Positions 1 through 8,067 of a DNA stretch of 13,480 nucleotides are shown here, piece by piece. Position 1 is the stretch's first letter; the number at the start of each line of letters is the position of its first letter. Both the position numbers and the translations under genes were made by a program. The stretch lies in the NCBI GenBank assembly GCA_944363745.1, contig CALVVD010000013.1, forward strand, positions 1-13,480, in the 5' to 3' direction. Source of the stretch: an uncultured Bacilli bacterium. GTDB taxonomy: Bacteria; Bacillota_I; Bacilli_A; RF39; UBA660. Under the pieces are notes generated by a model. That model was not told where the DNA came from. It was given only the letters and a program-made list of their open reading frames with translations, and made no database searches.

Positions 1-885
1 ATTTGGTATTATCATATAAATAAATGCAATTATTACTATTATGGCAGTTATAATAGCTGCTTTTAAACCTCTTTTTTCATAATGTTCTTTTTCTATTTTT
101 TGTTGTTCTAATTCTTTTACATCAGTTACTACTAATTCTTCTGTTTTAGAAAGTTCATCTTTTTCTTTATATTTTCCTAAACGAGGAGCGATTATCTTTT
201 CAATAATTATAGTTCCTACAATTGATAAAATAATTGAAAAAGCAATTATGATGAAAAGATTAGATGTAAGACTAATATGAGCTGCTGAATCTATTAGTCG
301 AGCAGCATCTGTAGTTGTTGGTATTAAGTTTACTTCCATACTTCCTACAAAGATAGAAACACCATAACCAAAACTTACTCCACAGAATGCAGCTATTATT
401 CCTAAATGAGGATTTCTATTATTTAACATAAATAATAGCGCTGCTAAAGGTATTAAGATAACATAACCAACATCATTTATTAATGATGAGATAGTAGCAA
501 GAAAGATTACAATAAATGTTAGTATTTTTTTATCTATCTTAATTAAACATCTTTTACATAAAGTATCTAAAAAACCCGTTGATTTAGCAATACTAAGACC
601 AAATAAAGTTAAAAGTAGCATTCCAAGAGGAGCAAAACTTAAGAAGTTAGTCATAGCATTACTAAAGATAAATTTCATTCCATCAAAGTTAAGCATTGAC
701 TCTACAGAAACTAAGGTGCTTTCTAAATCATTTGTTGTTGGACTGATAGTATTATATGTCGCTTGCATTTGGAAAGAAGATAAAATAGCACTTAATATTA
801 CAACAATAAATATTAAGAATACATAAACTGTTATAGGATGAAAATAAAATTTCTTTAATTTTAATTTTTTCTTATTACGATGCAT
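1..885 (-). CDS. AbgT-family transporter, N-terminal part (runs off left edge)
   Basis: This membrane protein resembles the AbgT family (p-aminobenzoyl-glutamate transporters, some of which export sulfonamides). I translated it by hand because it has no stop inside the window: 295 codons are visible of a family length near 500. Resemblances to E. coli AbgT include an early hydrophobic helix after FHPIT, the stretch NAMTNFLSFAPLGMLLLT (about residues 70-87), a helix ending in SSLINDVGYVILIPLAA, and IIEKIIAPRLGKYK before a charged cytoplasmic loop. Two ATGs are adjacent (888 and 885). The one at 885 is preferred because AGGAGG lies 6 nt upstream, against only 3 nt for 888. It overlaps the end of the DUF951 gene by 11 bp, so it is the last visible gene of the soj operon. 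The family is clear, but the substrate cannot be told. Confidence 0.85.
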   Translation of the reverse strand, partial: MHRNKKKLKLKKFYFHPITVYVFLIFIVVILSAILSSFQMQATYNTISPTTNDLESTLVSVESMLNFDGMKFIFSNAMTNFLSFAPLGMLLLTLFGLSIAKSTGFLDTLCKRCLIKIDKKILTFIVIFLATISSLINDVGYVILIPLAALLFMLNNRNPHLGIIAAFCGVSFGYGVSIFVGSMEVNLIPTTTDAARLIDSAAHISLTSNLFIIIAFSIILSIVGTIIIEKIIAPRLGKYKEKDELSKTEELVVTDVKELEQQKIEKEHYEKRGLKAAIITAIIVIIAFIYMIIPN

Positions 886-1081
886 CATGATCCTCCTTTG
901 CAAGTACTTTTTTTAATTTTTTATTAAATTCTATTCTAGGCATAAAAATTAAACGTCCACAACCTGTACATTTGATTTTTATATCTGCACCAAGTCTTAC
1001 TATTTCCCAGTCATTACTACCACAAGGATGTCCTTTTTTCATAATAACATGGTCACCTAAGTTATATGTTTTATTTTCCAT
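875..1081 (-). CDS. DUF951 family protein (YyzM-like)
   Basis: This is a 68-residue protein of the DUF951 family, like B. subtilis YyzM. The family hallmarks are present: KKGHPCGSNDWEIVRLG at about residues 15-31, then IKIKCTGCGR (34-43), IFMPRIEF and a Lys-rich tail. Cys20, Cys38 and Cys41, perhaps with His18, look like a small metal-binding knuckle; that is inference. The family has no established function but is commonly found near the origin or partition genes in Bacillota. GGAGG lies 6 nt before the ATG. The ATG overlaps the end of mscS by 11 bp and the stop overlaps the abgT-like start by 11 bp, so translational coupling is likely. Confidence 0.88.
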   Translation of the reverse strand: MENKTYNLGDHVIMKKGHPCGSNDWEIVRLGADIKIKCTGCGRLIFMPRIEFNKKLKKVLAKEDHDAS

Positions 1082-1877
1082 TGCGAACCTCCATATGTGT
1101 TTGTGGCATTTTAATATTACCAGCAGAAAGAGCAGATTGTAAATCTCTTCTCATATTTCTTTGAACTTCAAAGTCATATCCTGTCTTTGTTTTAACGGCT
1201 ATTTTGTAAGTTACAGAGTTTTGATCTACCATTTCTACACCCCATAGTTCTGTATTACCTTTAAGATTATCATAAGTACTATCAATTTTAGCCATAGTTT
1301 TCTTAATAATTTTTTCAACTTTATCTAGATCATTATCAGAATCAACAGAGATTGTTACTTCTGCTAATGACGGATTTAAACTATAGTTAGTAACTTCTGT
1401 AATCATATGATTTGAAATAATTTGCACAGCGCCTTTATAATCTTTAATTCTTGTTGTTTTAAGTCCCATGGCAATAACATCCCCACGAAAGCCATTAATC
1501 ATAACGTTATCACCTATTTCAAATTGATCTTCCAGTACAATAGAAATACCAGCGATAAAGTCTTTAGCAAGATCTTGAAATGCTAATGTTAATACTGCTG
1601 CTACAATTCCTAAACCTGCTAAAATACTACTGACATTAATTCCAAAATTATTAAGAATTACTAGGATAGTTAAAAATATAATTATATATTTTAAACAGTT
1701 GTTTATGATACTTAAAGTTGTTTTTACCCGTTTTTTACTTTTACTTTTTAAATGATTATTATTTAAAGTTTTATTTAAAAAATAAATAATTACTTTATAA
1801 AAGACATAAGCAAGACCAATATATATTACTGGCAAGACTATATATTTAAATATTTCTGATGAAATAAATTCTTCCAA
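1071..1877 (-). CDS. MscS-family mechanosensitive ion channel
   Basis: This is a small-conductance mechanosensitive channel of the short, three-helix YkuT-like type (about 268 residues), which would release solutes on hypo-osmotic shock. Two hydrophobic helices lie in the first 90 residues. They are followed by the pore-lining helix with the Ala/Gly-rich run SSILAGLGIVAAVLTLAFQD, then the beta-domain signature FEIGDNVMINGFRGDV and a soluble alpha/beta C-terminal domain. The frame opens with GTG codons at 1889 and 1886, but the SD-like GAGGTG at 1887-1892 overlaps both. The TTG at 1877, 9 nt downstream of that SD, is the better start. The gene follows the parB stop directly and overlaps DUF951 by 11 bp, so it belongs to the soj-parB transcript. 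Confidence 0.9.
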   Translation of the reverse strand: MEEFISSEIFKYIVLPVIYIGLAYVFYKVIIYFLNKTLNNNHLKSKSKKRVKTTLSIINNCLKYIIIFLTILVILNNFGINVSSILAGLGIVAAVLTLAFQDLAKDFIAGISIVLEDQFEIGDNVMINGFRGDVIAMGLKTTRIKDYKGAVQIISNHMITEVTNYSLNPSLAEVTISVDSDNDLDKVEKIIKKTMAKIDSTYDNLKGNTELWGVEMVDQNSVTYKIAVKTKTGYDFEVQRNMRRDLQSALSAGNIKMPQTHMEVRNGK

Positions 1878-1886
1878 GGGAAACAC

Positions 1887-1892
1887 CACCTC
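1887..1892 (-). promoter_or_regulatory. Ribosome binding site that places the mscS start at TTG
   Basis: GAGGTG reads on the minus strand here and overlaps the parB stop codon (TAG, 1892-1894). It is too close to serve the GTG codons at 1889 and 1886, but it sits 9 nt before the TTG at 1877. This is the reason for choosing the shorter reading frame. Confidence 0.5.
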
Positions 1893-2773
1893 TATTTATC
1901 TAAATGCATTATTTCTAGTATTCTAGTTAAGTCATTAGCATTTGTAAAAGATATTTCTAGTTTATTATTTTTAATTTTTACTTTTGTACCTAATTTCTCA
2001 CATAAGTCACTTGCTAAATAAGAAAATTCATCTTCTTTAGGTTTCTTAGGTTTAATAGTCTTTTTACGATGAAAATCTTCTTTTGAACTTGTTATTTCTT
2101 CTAGTTTTCTTACACTTAAATTTTCATTTATAACTTTTTCTGCTAAGTCAATTGCTTGGTCTTTATTTTCTAATTTACTTAGGACACGAGCATGTCCCAT
2201 AGTTATTTCACCTTTAGTTATTTCATCTTTTATTTCATTTGGAAGATTTAGTAAACCTAACATATTAGTAACATAACTTCTTGATTTTCCAACTTTTGTA
2301 GCAAGTTCTTCTTGAGTTAAATTAAGTTTTGTTTTAAGTGTATTATATGCTTCTGCTTCTTCTAAAGCACTTAGATTTTCTCTTTGAAGATTTTCTAGTA
2401 AAGCTATTTCCATCATTTCTTCATCAGTAAAGTCTTTAATAATAGCTGGTATAGTAGTAAGTCCTGCAATTTTTGAGGCTTTTACTCTTCTTTCTCCTGC
2501 TACTATTTCATAACCTTTTATACTTTTTTTAGCAATTATAGGTTGAAATACACCATGTTCTTTTATAGATGATGCTAATTCATTTAGACTTTCTTCATCA
2601 AAATTTTTACGAGGCTGATAAGGATTACTCCTTAGTTCATCTAAATTTAACATTACTATTTGTTCTTTAGGGGTATTATTTACTATTTCTTCTTCTACTT
2701 GAGCGATATTTATAGGTTCATTATTAAATAGTTCTTCTAAGCCTCTTCCTAGGGCTCTTCTTTTATTTTCCAT
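1892..2773 (-). CDS. parB: Chromosome partitioning protein ParB (Spo0J)
   Basis: This is a CTP-dependent DNA clamp that loads at parS sites near the origin, recruits SMC and stimulates the Soj ATPase. The 293 residues show the full Spo0J plan. An N-terminal Soj-contact peptide, RRALGRGLEELF, lies at 5-16, with NPYQPRKNF at 50-58. The CTP-binding boxes are GERR (93-96) and ENLQR (127-131). The helix-turn-helix includes GKSRS (162-166), and a Lys-rich linker leads to a C-terminal dimer domain ending ILEIMHL. At the four positions that separate ParB from Noc specificity it has R165, M171, N176 and G193, which includes the ParB-type Arg and Gly. The ATG overlaps the soj stop by 11 bp, and its SD (AAGGAAGTGAT) lies inside soj. 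Confidence 0.96.
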   Translation of the reverse strand: MENKRRALGRGLEELFNNEPINIAQVEEEIVNNTPKEQIVMLNLDELRSNPYQPRKNFDEESLNELASSIKEHGVFQPIIAKKSIKGYEIVAGERRVKASKIAGLTTIPAIIKDFTDEEMMEIALLENLQRENLSALEEAEAYNTLKTKLNLTQEELATKVGKSRSYVTNMLGLLNLPNEIKDEITKGEITMGHARVLSKLENKDQAIDLAEKVINENLSVRKLEEITSSKEDFHRKKTIKPKKPKEDEFSYLASDLCEKLGTKVKIKNNKLEISFTNANDLTRILEIMHLDK

Positions 2774-3551
2774 TTCTATCTATCACTTCCTTTGCTAAGT
2801 TTAAATAGGCTTCTGATCCTTTACTTTTAGGATCATATACAATAATAGGTTCTCCATGAGATGGGGCTTCTGTTAGTCTTATTAGTCTTGGTATTATTGT
2901 GTTATATACTTTTTCTTTGAAGAATTTTCTAATATCATCTACTACTTCAAAACCTAGATTTGTTCTTGAATCTAACATTGTTAATAAGACTCCTTCTATA
3001 TCTAGATTAGGATTTAGTTGCTTTTGAGCAAGTCTTATTGTATTTAATAACTGCATTATTCCTTCTAGGGCGAAGAATTCACATTGAACAGGAATAATAA
3101 CAGAATTACTAGCAGTTAAGGCATTTGTAGTTATAAGTCCAAGTGATGGGGGACAATCTATAATAATGTAGTCAAACTTTTCATCTTCTAATTCTTCTAA
3201 ATGATATTTTAATTGAGCTCCTTTTGCAAAACCAGGTTCACTTTGACTTTTTTCAAGTAGTTCTATATCAAGTCCTGCTAAATTAATAGTTGCAGGTAGA
3301 ACATATAATTTTTTATATTTTGTTTTAATCATTGCTTCTTTTGTACTACATTTATTAGTTAAAACGTCATAAACACTTAAATTTATATCTCCTTTATTTA
3401 TTCCTACTCCTGTTGTTGTATTGCCTTGGGGATCTAAATCTACTAATAATACTTTTTTACCAAGAAATGCTAGTGATGCAGAAAGGTTAATACTTGTTGT
3501 TGTCTTACCTACTCCACCTTTTTGATTTACTAATGAAATTACCTTTGCCAT
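2763..3551 (-). CDS. soj: Chromosome partitioning ATPase Soj (ParA)
   Basis: This is a deviant-Walker ParA ATPase. As an ATP-bound DNA-binding dimer it drives origin segregation and, in Bacillus, controls DnaA activity. The length of 262 residues is normal for Soj. The deviant Walker A, KGGVGKTT, spans residues 11-18 with the signature Lys11. Walker A' is DLDPQGN (38-44) and Walker B is IIIDCPPSLG with Asp132. There is no extra N-terminal helix-turn-helix, so this is the chromosomal rather than the plasmid type. It is the first gene of its operon, behind the promoter at 3584-3612, and overlaps parB by 11 bp. The SD is a weak GAGAGTGAT match. Confidence 0.96.
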   Translation of the reverse strand: MAKVISLVNQKGGVGKTTTSINLSASLAFLGKKVLLVDLDPQGNTTTGVGINKGDINLSVYDVLTNKCSTKEAMIKTKYKKLYVLPATINLAGLDIELLEKSQSEPGFAKGAQLKYHLEELEDEKFDYIIIDCPPSLGLITTNALTASNSVIIPVQCEFFALEGIMQLLNTIRLAQKQLNPNLDIEGVLLTMLDSRTNLGFEVVDDIRKFFKEKVYNTIIPRLIRLTEAPSHGEPIIVYDPKSKGSEAYLNLAKEVIDRNGK

Positions 3552-3583
3552 TTTATCACTCTCTTCTTCTACTTGTCTAATTT

Positions 3584-3612
3584 ATTGTATCAAAAATATG
3601 GGTTAATGAAAA
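3584..3612 (-). promoter_or_regulatory. Predicted sigma-A promoter of soj-parB-mscS-DUF951-abgT
   Basis: On the minus strand a -35-like TTTTCA (3607-3612, 4 of 6) and a -10-like TACAAT (3584-3589, 5 of 6) are separated by 17 bp. The predicted start of transcription lies about 25 nt before the soj ATG. The promoter sits just after the noc terminator, where a new transcription unit is expected. Confidence 0.6.
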
Positions 3613-3625
3613 CTATTTTATCATA

Positions 3626-3650
3626 AAAAAGTAGATTATCTCTACTTTTT
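3626..3650 (-). terminator. Terminator of the noc-like gene, overlapping its stop codon
   Basis: A perfect 10-bp hairpin is formed by AAAAAGTAGA (3626-3635) and TCTACTTTTT (3641-3650) with a 5-nt loop. The minus-strand transcript ends in a U-run. The noc stop codon (3649-3651) overlaps the left arm of the transcript hairpin. The stem is A+T-rich, so its strength is uncertain. Being symmetric, it could also act from the other strand, although no plus-strand gene reads into it. Confidence 0.65.
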
Positions 3651-5094
3651 AGTTTTCATTGTTTTCTTTTGCAATTTTTATTGTAATTTGATAATTGTTA
3701 GCTAGATCTGTTTCTGTTGACTCTACTTTAAATCCACTATTTTCAATTTTTCTTAATGTTTCTCTAACTAAATTTATAGATTCGTTTAAAGTATATTTTG
3801 GTGTTGTGGCAGAGATTTTTGACTCTTCTTTTACATTATCACCAAAAATAGGATTACGTGCAAATGGATTATTAAACATATCTACAGGAGGTATTTTTTC
3901 TTCTTTTGGCTCTTCTAAATTAATAGATTGTTTTGGAGTTTGATTTTCTTGTCCAACTCCTGCTAATAAACTATCCATTGAAGTACTTGTTGTATCATCT
4001 AAAGATTTAGTTGGAGCATTCAAGTCAAAAGGATTGACATCAGTTACACTAGTATTAGTTGGAGTTGGAGTAACAAATGCTTGATGTTCTTCAGTTTGTT
4101 CAGGTGATACTTCTTGATTTTTCGTTGTATCTTCTTCTGGAGCAAAGAATTTAAAGCTACTCTCTTGAGGGACATTCTCTTCTTTAGGAGAAACTTTTAA
4201 AAATTGATCTATATCTTTTTCTTGAGGTGCCATATTTATATCTTTAGCATTATCTTTCAATGCATTTATATCTATCTGTTTATTGGCAGTACTTTCAAGA
4301 TTATCGCTATTTATATTTGGAATATCATAGTCAATAAACTTAGGTGGGGTTGAGTAGTCAATTCCAACGCTTTGATTAAAATTATTATTTGGATTGTTAT
4401 TAGTATTAACATTATTATTAAATAATGGCTCTGTTAAATTTACTGGTTTTGGATTTAAAAGATTATCTATATCTTGAGAAGTTATATTTTCTTCCTTAGG
4501 TTTAATTTTTTCTTCAAGTTCTCTAACAGTCATTTTATTATCTATTACTTCTTTTAATAATTTTTTTTGCTCTTCAGGATCTGTTACACTTAAAAGAGTT
4601 CTAGCATGACGTTCTGAGATTTGATCTTTTAAAAGAGCATCTTGAACTTCATCTGTCAAAGATAAAAGACGTAGTTTATTAGCGACAGCACTTTGACTTT
4701 TTCCCATAGTTTTTGCAAGTTCTTCTTGAGTCATTTGATCAAGTTCTAGTATTTTTTGATAAGTTTTTGCTTCTTCTATAGGATTTAAATTTTTACGTTG
4801 TAAATTTTCAAGAAGAGCTACTTTACTACTTTCTTTATCATCTAAATTACGAACAATTGCAGGTATAGTAGTAAGCCCTGCCATAGCTGAGGCTTTATAA
4901 CGTCGTTCTCCTGCTATTATTTCATATTTATTACCAATATTTCTAACAATTATTGGTTGTATTACACCATGCTCTTTAATAGAAACAGCTAATTCTTTTA
5001 AGGCTTTTTCATCAAAGACTTGACGTGGTTGAAATCTATTTGGAATTATATCATCTAAATGTAAATATACAACTTCGTTTTCTCTACTATCCAT
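3649..5094 (-). CDS. noc: Noc-like ParB-family nucleoid protein with long C-terminal extension
   Basis: This is a ParB-fold CTP clamp and the first of two parB paralogs. Its N-terminal 200 residues match Noc, the nucleoid occlusion protein: IIPNRFQPRQVF (16-27), GERR (62-65), ENLQR (96-100) and GKSQSAVANKLRLLSL (131-146). At the specificity positions it has Gln134, Lys140 and Arg162 (SERHAR), the Noc-type choices, plus Ser145. Noc in B. subtilis is about 283 residues and begins with a membrane-targeting amphipathic helix. Here the ParB domain begins almost at residue 8, and no upstream in-frame ATG, GTG or TTG exists before a stop at 5140-5142. Residues 200-432 are a low-complexity Asn/Pro/Glu/Thr linker with two NPF motifs (354-356, 409-411). 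Residues 433-475 form a compact predicted C-terminal domain. The place between rsmG and soj is the usual noc locus. An RBS (GAGGG) sits 6 nt before the ATG. Confidence 0.85.
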   Translation of the reverse strand: MDSRENEVVYLHLDDIIPNRFQPRQVFDEKALKELAVSIKEHGVIQPIIVRNIGNKYEIIAGERRYKASAMAGLTTIPAIVRNLDDKESSKVALLENLQRKNLNPIEEAKTYQKILELDQMTQEELAKTMGKSQSAVANKLRLLSLTDEVQDALLKDQISERHARTLLSVTDPEEQKKLLKEVIDNKMTVRELEEKIKPKEENITSQDIDNLLNPKPVNLTEPLFNNNVNTNNNPNNNFNQSVGIDYSTPPKFIDYDIPNINSDNLESTANKQIDINALKDNAKDINMAPQEKDIDQFLKVSPKEENVPQESSFKFFAPEEDTTKNQEVSPEQTEEHQAFVTPTPTNTSVTDVNPFDLNAPTKSLDDTTSTSMDSLLAGVGQENQTPKQSINLEEPKEEKIPPVDMFNNPFARNPIFGDNVKEESKISATTPKYTLNESINLVRETLRKIENSGFKVESTETDLANNYQITIKIAKENNEN

Positions 5095-5133
5095 ATTTAT
5101 CCCTCTTTTTATTCTTATATTTTTACTAGTATC

Positions 5134-5162
5134 AGTATATCATTATTTTTAGTAGTTTTCTA
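5134..5162 (-). promoter_or_regulatory. Possible promoter of the noc-like gene
   Basis: On the minus strand TAGAAA (5157-5162, 4 of 6) and TATACT (5134-5139, 5 of 6) are 17 bp apart. They lie in the 65-nt gap between the rsmG stop and the noc ATG. There is no visible terminator after rsmG, so noc may also be read from the upstream operon. Confidence 0.4.
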
Positions 5163-5807
5163 GTCCTTATTTTTCTTTATTTCTAAAAGTGTTCTAAAGC
5201 CTTTATTATTAGGTAAATCAAAAGTCTCTTTTTTATTTATTATAAAGTTATTTTTAGAAATTATTTTTTGTGATTCTATTAATTCTTCTTCAACATTTCC
5301 TTTCATAACTAGAAAACTTCCTTTATCATTTACTAAAGGCATAGTCCAGGAAAGCAATTTAGGAAGTGATGCTACTGCACGAGCGGTTACAATATCATAT
5401 TTTTTTCCTTGTTTTATTAAGTCTTCTGCTCTTATATGATAAGCTTTTATGTCTTTAAGATTTAGTTTTTCTATTAGATTATTTAAATAATTTACACGTT
5501 TTTGCAAAGCGTCTATTAATGTTATTTTCAAATTAGGATAAAATATCTTTAAGATAAGCCCTGGAAACCCTGCTCCTGTTCCTACATCACAAAGGGTTTT
5601 TGCTTTAGATAAATCATAGATCTTTGCCAAAGTAAGACTATCATAAAAGTGTTTTATATATACTTCTTCTTTATCAGTTATTCTTGTTAAATTCATAGTT
5701 TTATTAGTCTCTATCAAAGTATCATAAATTATTTCTAACTTGTTTAGCCTTTCTTCTGTAACTGTTAATCCTAGAGATTCTACTTCTTTTTTAAACTCTT
5801 CTAACAT
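5160..5807 (-). CDS. rsmG: 16S rRNA (guanine-N7)-methyltransferase RsmG (GidB)
   Basis: This enzyme methylates G527 (E. coli numbering) of 16S rRNA at N7 using S-adenosylmethionine. Its loss is known to give low-level streptomycin resistance. The protein has 215 residues, slightly shorter than B. subtilis RsmG. It shows the family segments MNLTRI (38-43) and KHFYDSL (52-58), the SAM-binding glycine loop DVGTGAGFPGL (74-84), an acidic strand end (TLIDAL) and the later TARAVASL motif. The start codon shares one base with the mnmG stop (TAATG), so translation is coupled and the two genes are one operon. Confidence 0.96.
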   Translation of the reverse strand: MLEEFKKEVESLGLTVTEERLNKLEIIYDTLIETNKTMNLTRITDKEEVYIKHFYDSLTLAKIYDLSKAKTLCDVGTGAGFPGLILKIFYPNLKITLIDALQKRVNYLNNLIEKLNLKDIKAYHIRAEDLIKQGKKYDIVTARAVASLPKLLSWTMPLVNDKGSFLVMKGNVEEELIESQKIISKNNFIINKKETFDLPNNKGFRTLLEIKKNKD

Positions 5808-7666
5808 TAATACTCTCCTCTTTTCTTCAAATAGACAGAAATAATAGAAATATCAGCTGGATTCACCCCACTTATTCTACTAGCTTGTCCTAGAGTAAGG
5901 GGTTTTATTTCTTCTAATTTTTCTTTCGCTTCACTTGCTATATTTGGAATATCATTATAATTTATATTTAAAGGTATTTTCTTGTCTTCTAAATCTAACA
6001 TTTTCTTAGCTTCTTCTTCGGATTTTTTAATATAACCTTCATATTTTATATTTATTTCTACTTCATTTTTTATTTCATCAGAGTAATTCAACTTAATAAA
6101 TTCTTCTAAATCATTTATTCTAATTTCTGGACGTTTTAAAAATTCATATAAAGTTATACCATCTTTTAGAGGTGATGTATTCATTTTAATTAATTTATCA
6201 TTTGTTTCTTTCTTAGAAGTTATTTTTGTTTCTTTTAAAAGATTTGTTAACTCTTTTATATCTTGCTTTTTCTTTAGAAACTTATTATATATATCATCAT
6301 TAATTAGACCAATTTTATGGCCATATTCTCTCAATCTTAAATCAGCATTATCATCTCTTAAAAGAAGGCGATATTCAGCACGTGATGTTAAAAGTCTATA
6401 TGGATCTTTTACGCCTTTAGTTACTAAGTCATCTATTAAAACACCAATATATGATTCATTTCTTTTTAGTATTAAAGGTTCTTTACCTTCTAGTTTTAAC
6501 GAAGCATTTATTCCTGCAAGTAAACCTTGTCCTGCTGCTTCTTCATAACCACTTGTACCATTTATTTGACCAGCTGTATATAAGTTTTCTATAAGTTTAG
6601 TTTCTAGAGTTGGTTTTATTTGTTTTGCATCAATTGCATCATATTCAATAGCATAAGCATATTTAGTTATTTTAGCATTTTCTAGACCACTAAGACTATG
6701 AACCATTTCTTCTTGAACATAATAAGGCATACTAGTAGAAAATCCTTGTAAATACATATCATCATAAGATAGACTTTCTGGTTCTAAGAATAATTGATGA
6801 CGTTCTTTATCACTAAAACGAACTACTTTATCTTCAATGGATGGACAATATCTTGGTCCTACTCCTTCAACATATCCTCCATACATACTAGATTCATTTA
6901 AGTGTGCTTTTATTATTTTATGAGTTTCAGAATTTGTATAAATTAAATGACATGGTATTTTATATTTAGATGCTAGAGCGGTAGTATTGTCATAAGAAAA
7001 TGTTAGGTCTTCATCACTACCATTTTCGATAGTCATTTTTGAAAAGTCAACACTTGATTTTAGAATACGAGGTGGTGTTCCTGTTTTTAGTCTAATAATA
7101 TTAAAACCGATCTTTTTTAAGAAAGGACTTAAGTAATTACTGGCTTTTTCACCATGAGGCCCTCCTGATATTTTACTACTACCTACTAAGATAGCTCCTT
7201 TTAAGTATGTTCCTGTAGTTAGAATAACAGCTTTACTAGTTATTTGTTCTTCTGTTTCTAAGATAACACCTTCTATCTTTTTATCATTAATAATAAGTTC
7301 TTTTACTAATGCTTCTTTAATATCTAAATTTTTTTGATTTTGTAAAGTCTTTAACATTTCTTTTTTATATAAAACTTTATCTGCTTGAGCACGTAAAGCT
7401 CTTACAGCAGGACCTTTTTTTGTATTTAACATTTTCATTTGTAGAGAACTTTTATCAGTATTTTTAGCCATTTCGCCACCTAAAGCATCTATTTCTCTTA
7501 CAACAATTCCTTTAGCAGGACCACCAATTGAAGGGTTACATGGCATATCAGCGATATTTTCAATATTTCCTGTTACTAATAGAGTCTTGTGATTAAGCCT
7601 TGCGCATGATAAACAGGCTTCTATACCAGCATGACCTCCTCCTACAACAATTACTTCATAATTCAT
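5807..7666 (-). CDS. mnmG: tRNA uridine 5-carboxymethylaminomethyl modification enzyme MnmG (GidA)
   Basis: This FAD- and NADH-dependent enzyme works with MnmE to install the cmnm5 (or nm5) group on U34 of tRNAs that read two-codon boxes. The length of 619 residues is normal. The FAD dinucleotide-binding motif GGGHAGIEA lies at residues 9-17 and the hallmark [13 protein letters not shown] at 41-53. The [11 protein letters not shown] segment carries the conserved Cys, [18 protein letters not shown] is present, and the C-terminal helical domain has SGVNPADIS. It is separated from mnmE by a small unrecognised gene whose stop overlaps the mnmG RBS region (AAGGTAGTGAT), so all are probably co-transcribed. 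Confidence 0.97.
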   Translation of the reverse strand: MNYEVIVVGGGHAGIEACLSCARLNHKTLLVTGNIENIADMPCNPSIGGPAKGIVVREIDALGGEMAKNTDKSSLQMKMLNTKKGPAVRALRAQADKVLYKKEMLKTLQNQKNLDIKEALVKELIINDKKIEGVILETEEQITSKAVILTTGTYLKGAILVGSSKISGGPHGEKASNYLSPFLKKIGFNIIRLKTGTPPRILKSSVDFSKMTIENGSDEDLTFSYDNTTALASKYKIPCHLIYTNSETHKIIKAHLNESSMYGGYVEGVGPRYCPSIEDKVVRFSDKERHQLFLEPESLSYDDMYLQGFSTSMPYYVQEEMVHSLSGLENAKITKYAYAIEYDAIDAKQIKPTLETKLIENLYTAGQINGTSGYEEAAGQGLLAGINASLKLEGKEPLILKRNESYIGVLIDDLVTKGVKDPYRLLTSRAEYRLLLRDDNADLRLREYGHKIGLINDDIYNKFLKKKQDIKELTNLLKETKITSKKETNDKLIKMNTSPLKDGITLYEFLKRPEIRINDLEEFIKLNYSDEIKNEVEINIKYEGYIKKSEEEAKKMLDLEDKKIPLNINYNDIPNIASEAKEKLEEIKPLTLGQASRISGVNPADISIISVYLKKRGEY

Positions 7667-7682
7667 TTATACATCACTACCT

Positions 7683-8054
7683 TTATTTTAATTTTAATTC
7701 TTTTGTTATTTCATCTCTTTTAAACTGTTCTCTCATTTCTAATTCAAAATATTTTAAAGCAAGGATTTGTCCTAAACTATATTTTAATGCTACTCTTCGA
7801 TTTGGAATAGGCAAACCTTCCTCTCTATATTTTTCTATCCACTCTCTTTGAAATAATATTGAATCATGTTCTGTTACTTTCTTACTTTTGGGTTCTAAAT
7901 CTTCTTCTATATATCTTTCTTCTATTATTTCTCCTATCGATTTATTAGGATCTTTTTTATAAATCAAAAGATGGCTATTACCATCTTCTATAGCTTTATT
8001 AATCCATAATTGATTGAAGAAAATAGAATTTTTCTTTGTAATTTTATTTTCCAT
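7683..8054 (-). CDS. Unrecognised protein with an internal tandem duplication, between mnmE and mnmG
   Basis: I do not recognise this 123-residue protein. Its two halves are diverged copies of one another: repeat 1 spans about residues 4-51 and repeat 2 about 59-105. Aligned pairs include NSIFFNQLWINKAIEDG with DSILFQREWIEKYREEG, and SIGEII with SLGQIL. Trp17 and Trp72 are equivalent. Each unit looks like short helices, rich in charged residues, with no signal peptide, membrane helix or cysteine pattern. The gene is real by context: AAGGAG is correctly spaced before the ATG and overlaps the mnmE stop, and its own stop abuts the mnmG RBS. It is therefore translated within the mnm operon. A structural or regulatory partner of MnmE/MnmG is possible, but that is inference from position only. 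Confidence 0.8.
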   Translation of the reverse strand: MENKITKKNSIFFNQLWINKAIEDGNSHLLIYKKDPNKSIGEIIEERYIEEDLEPKSKKVTEHDSILFQREWIEKYREEGLPIPNRRVALKYSLGQILALKYFELEMREQFKRDEITKELKLK

Positions 8055-8067
8055 ACTATTATCTCCT

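Noticed and set aside
3695..3943. 82-codon plus-strand frame opposite the noc-like gene
   Set aside because: It is antisense to a well-supported gene, with no RBS or family resemblance; a shadow frame.
2763..5094. Plasmid partition cassette from two parB genes and a parA
   Set aside because: The genes lie at the standard chromosomal noc-soj-spo0J locus next to rsmG and oriC, and Soj lacks the plasmid-type N-terminal domain.
6370..6390. CACGTG core inside mnmG as a possible parS site
   Set aside because: The flanks (TTCAG and ATGTT) do not match the parS consensus TGTTTCACGTGAAACA. I saw no convincing parS anywhere in the window, and no CCCGGG-centred Noc site.
7600..7851. 83-codon plus-strand frame across the mnmG start and the duplicated-repeat gene
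   Set aside because: It is antisense to two well-supported leftward genes and has no recognisable features.
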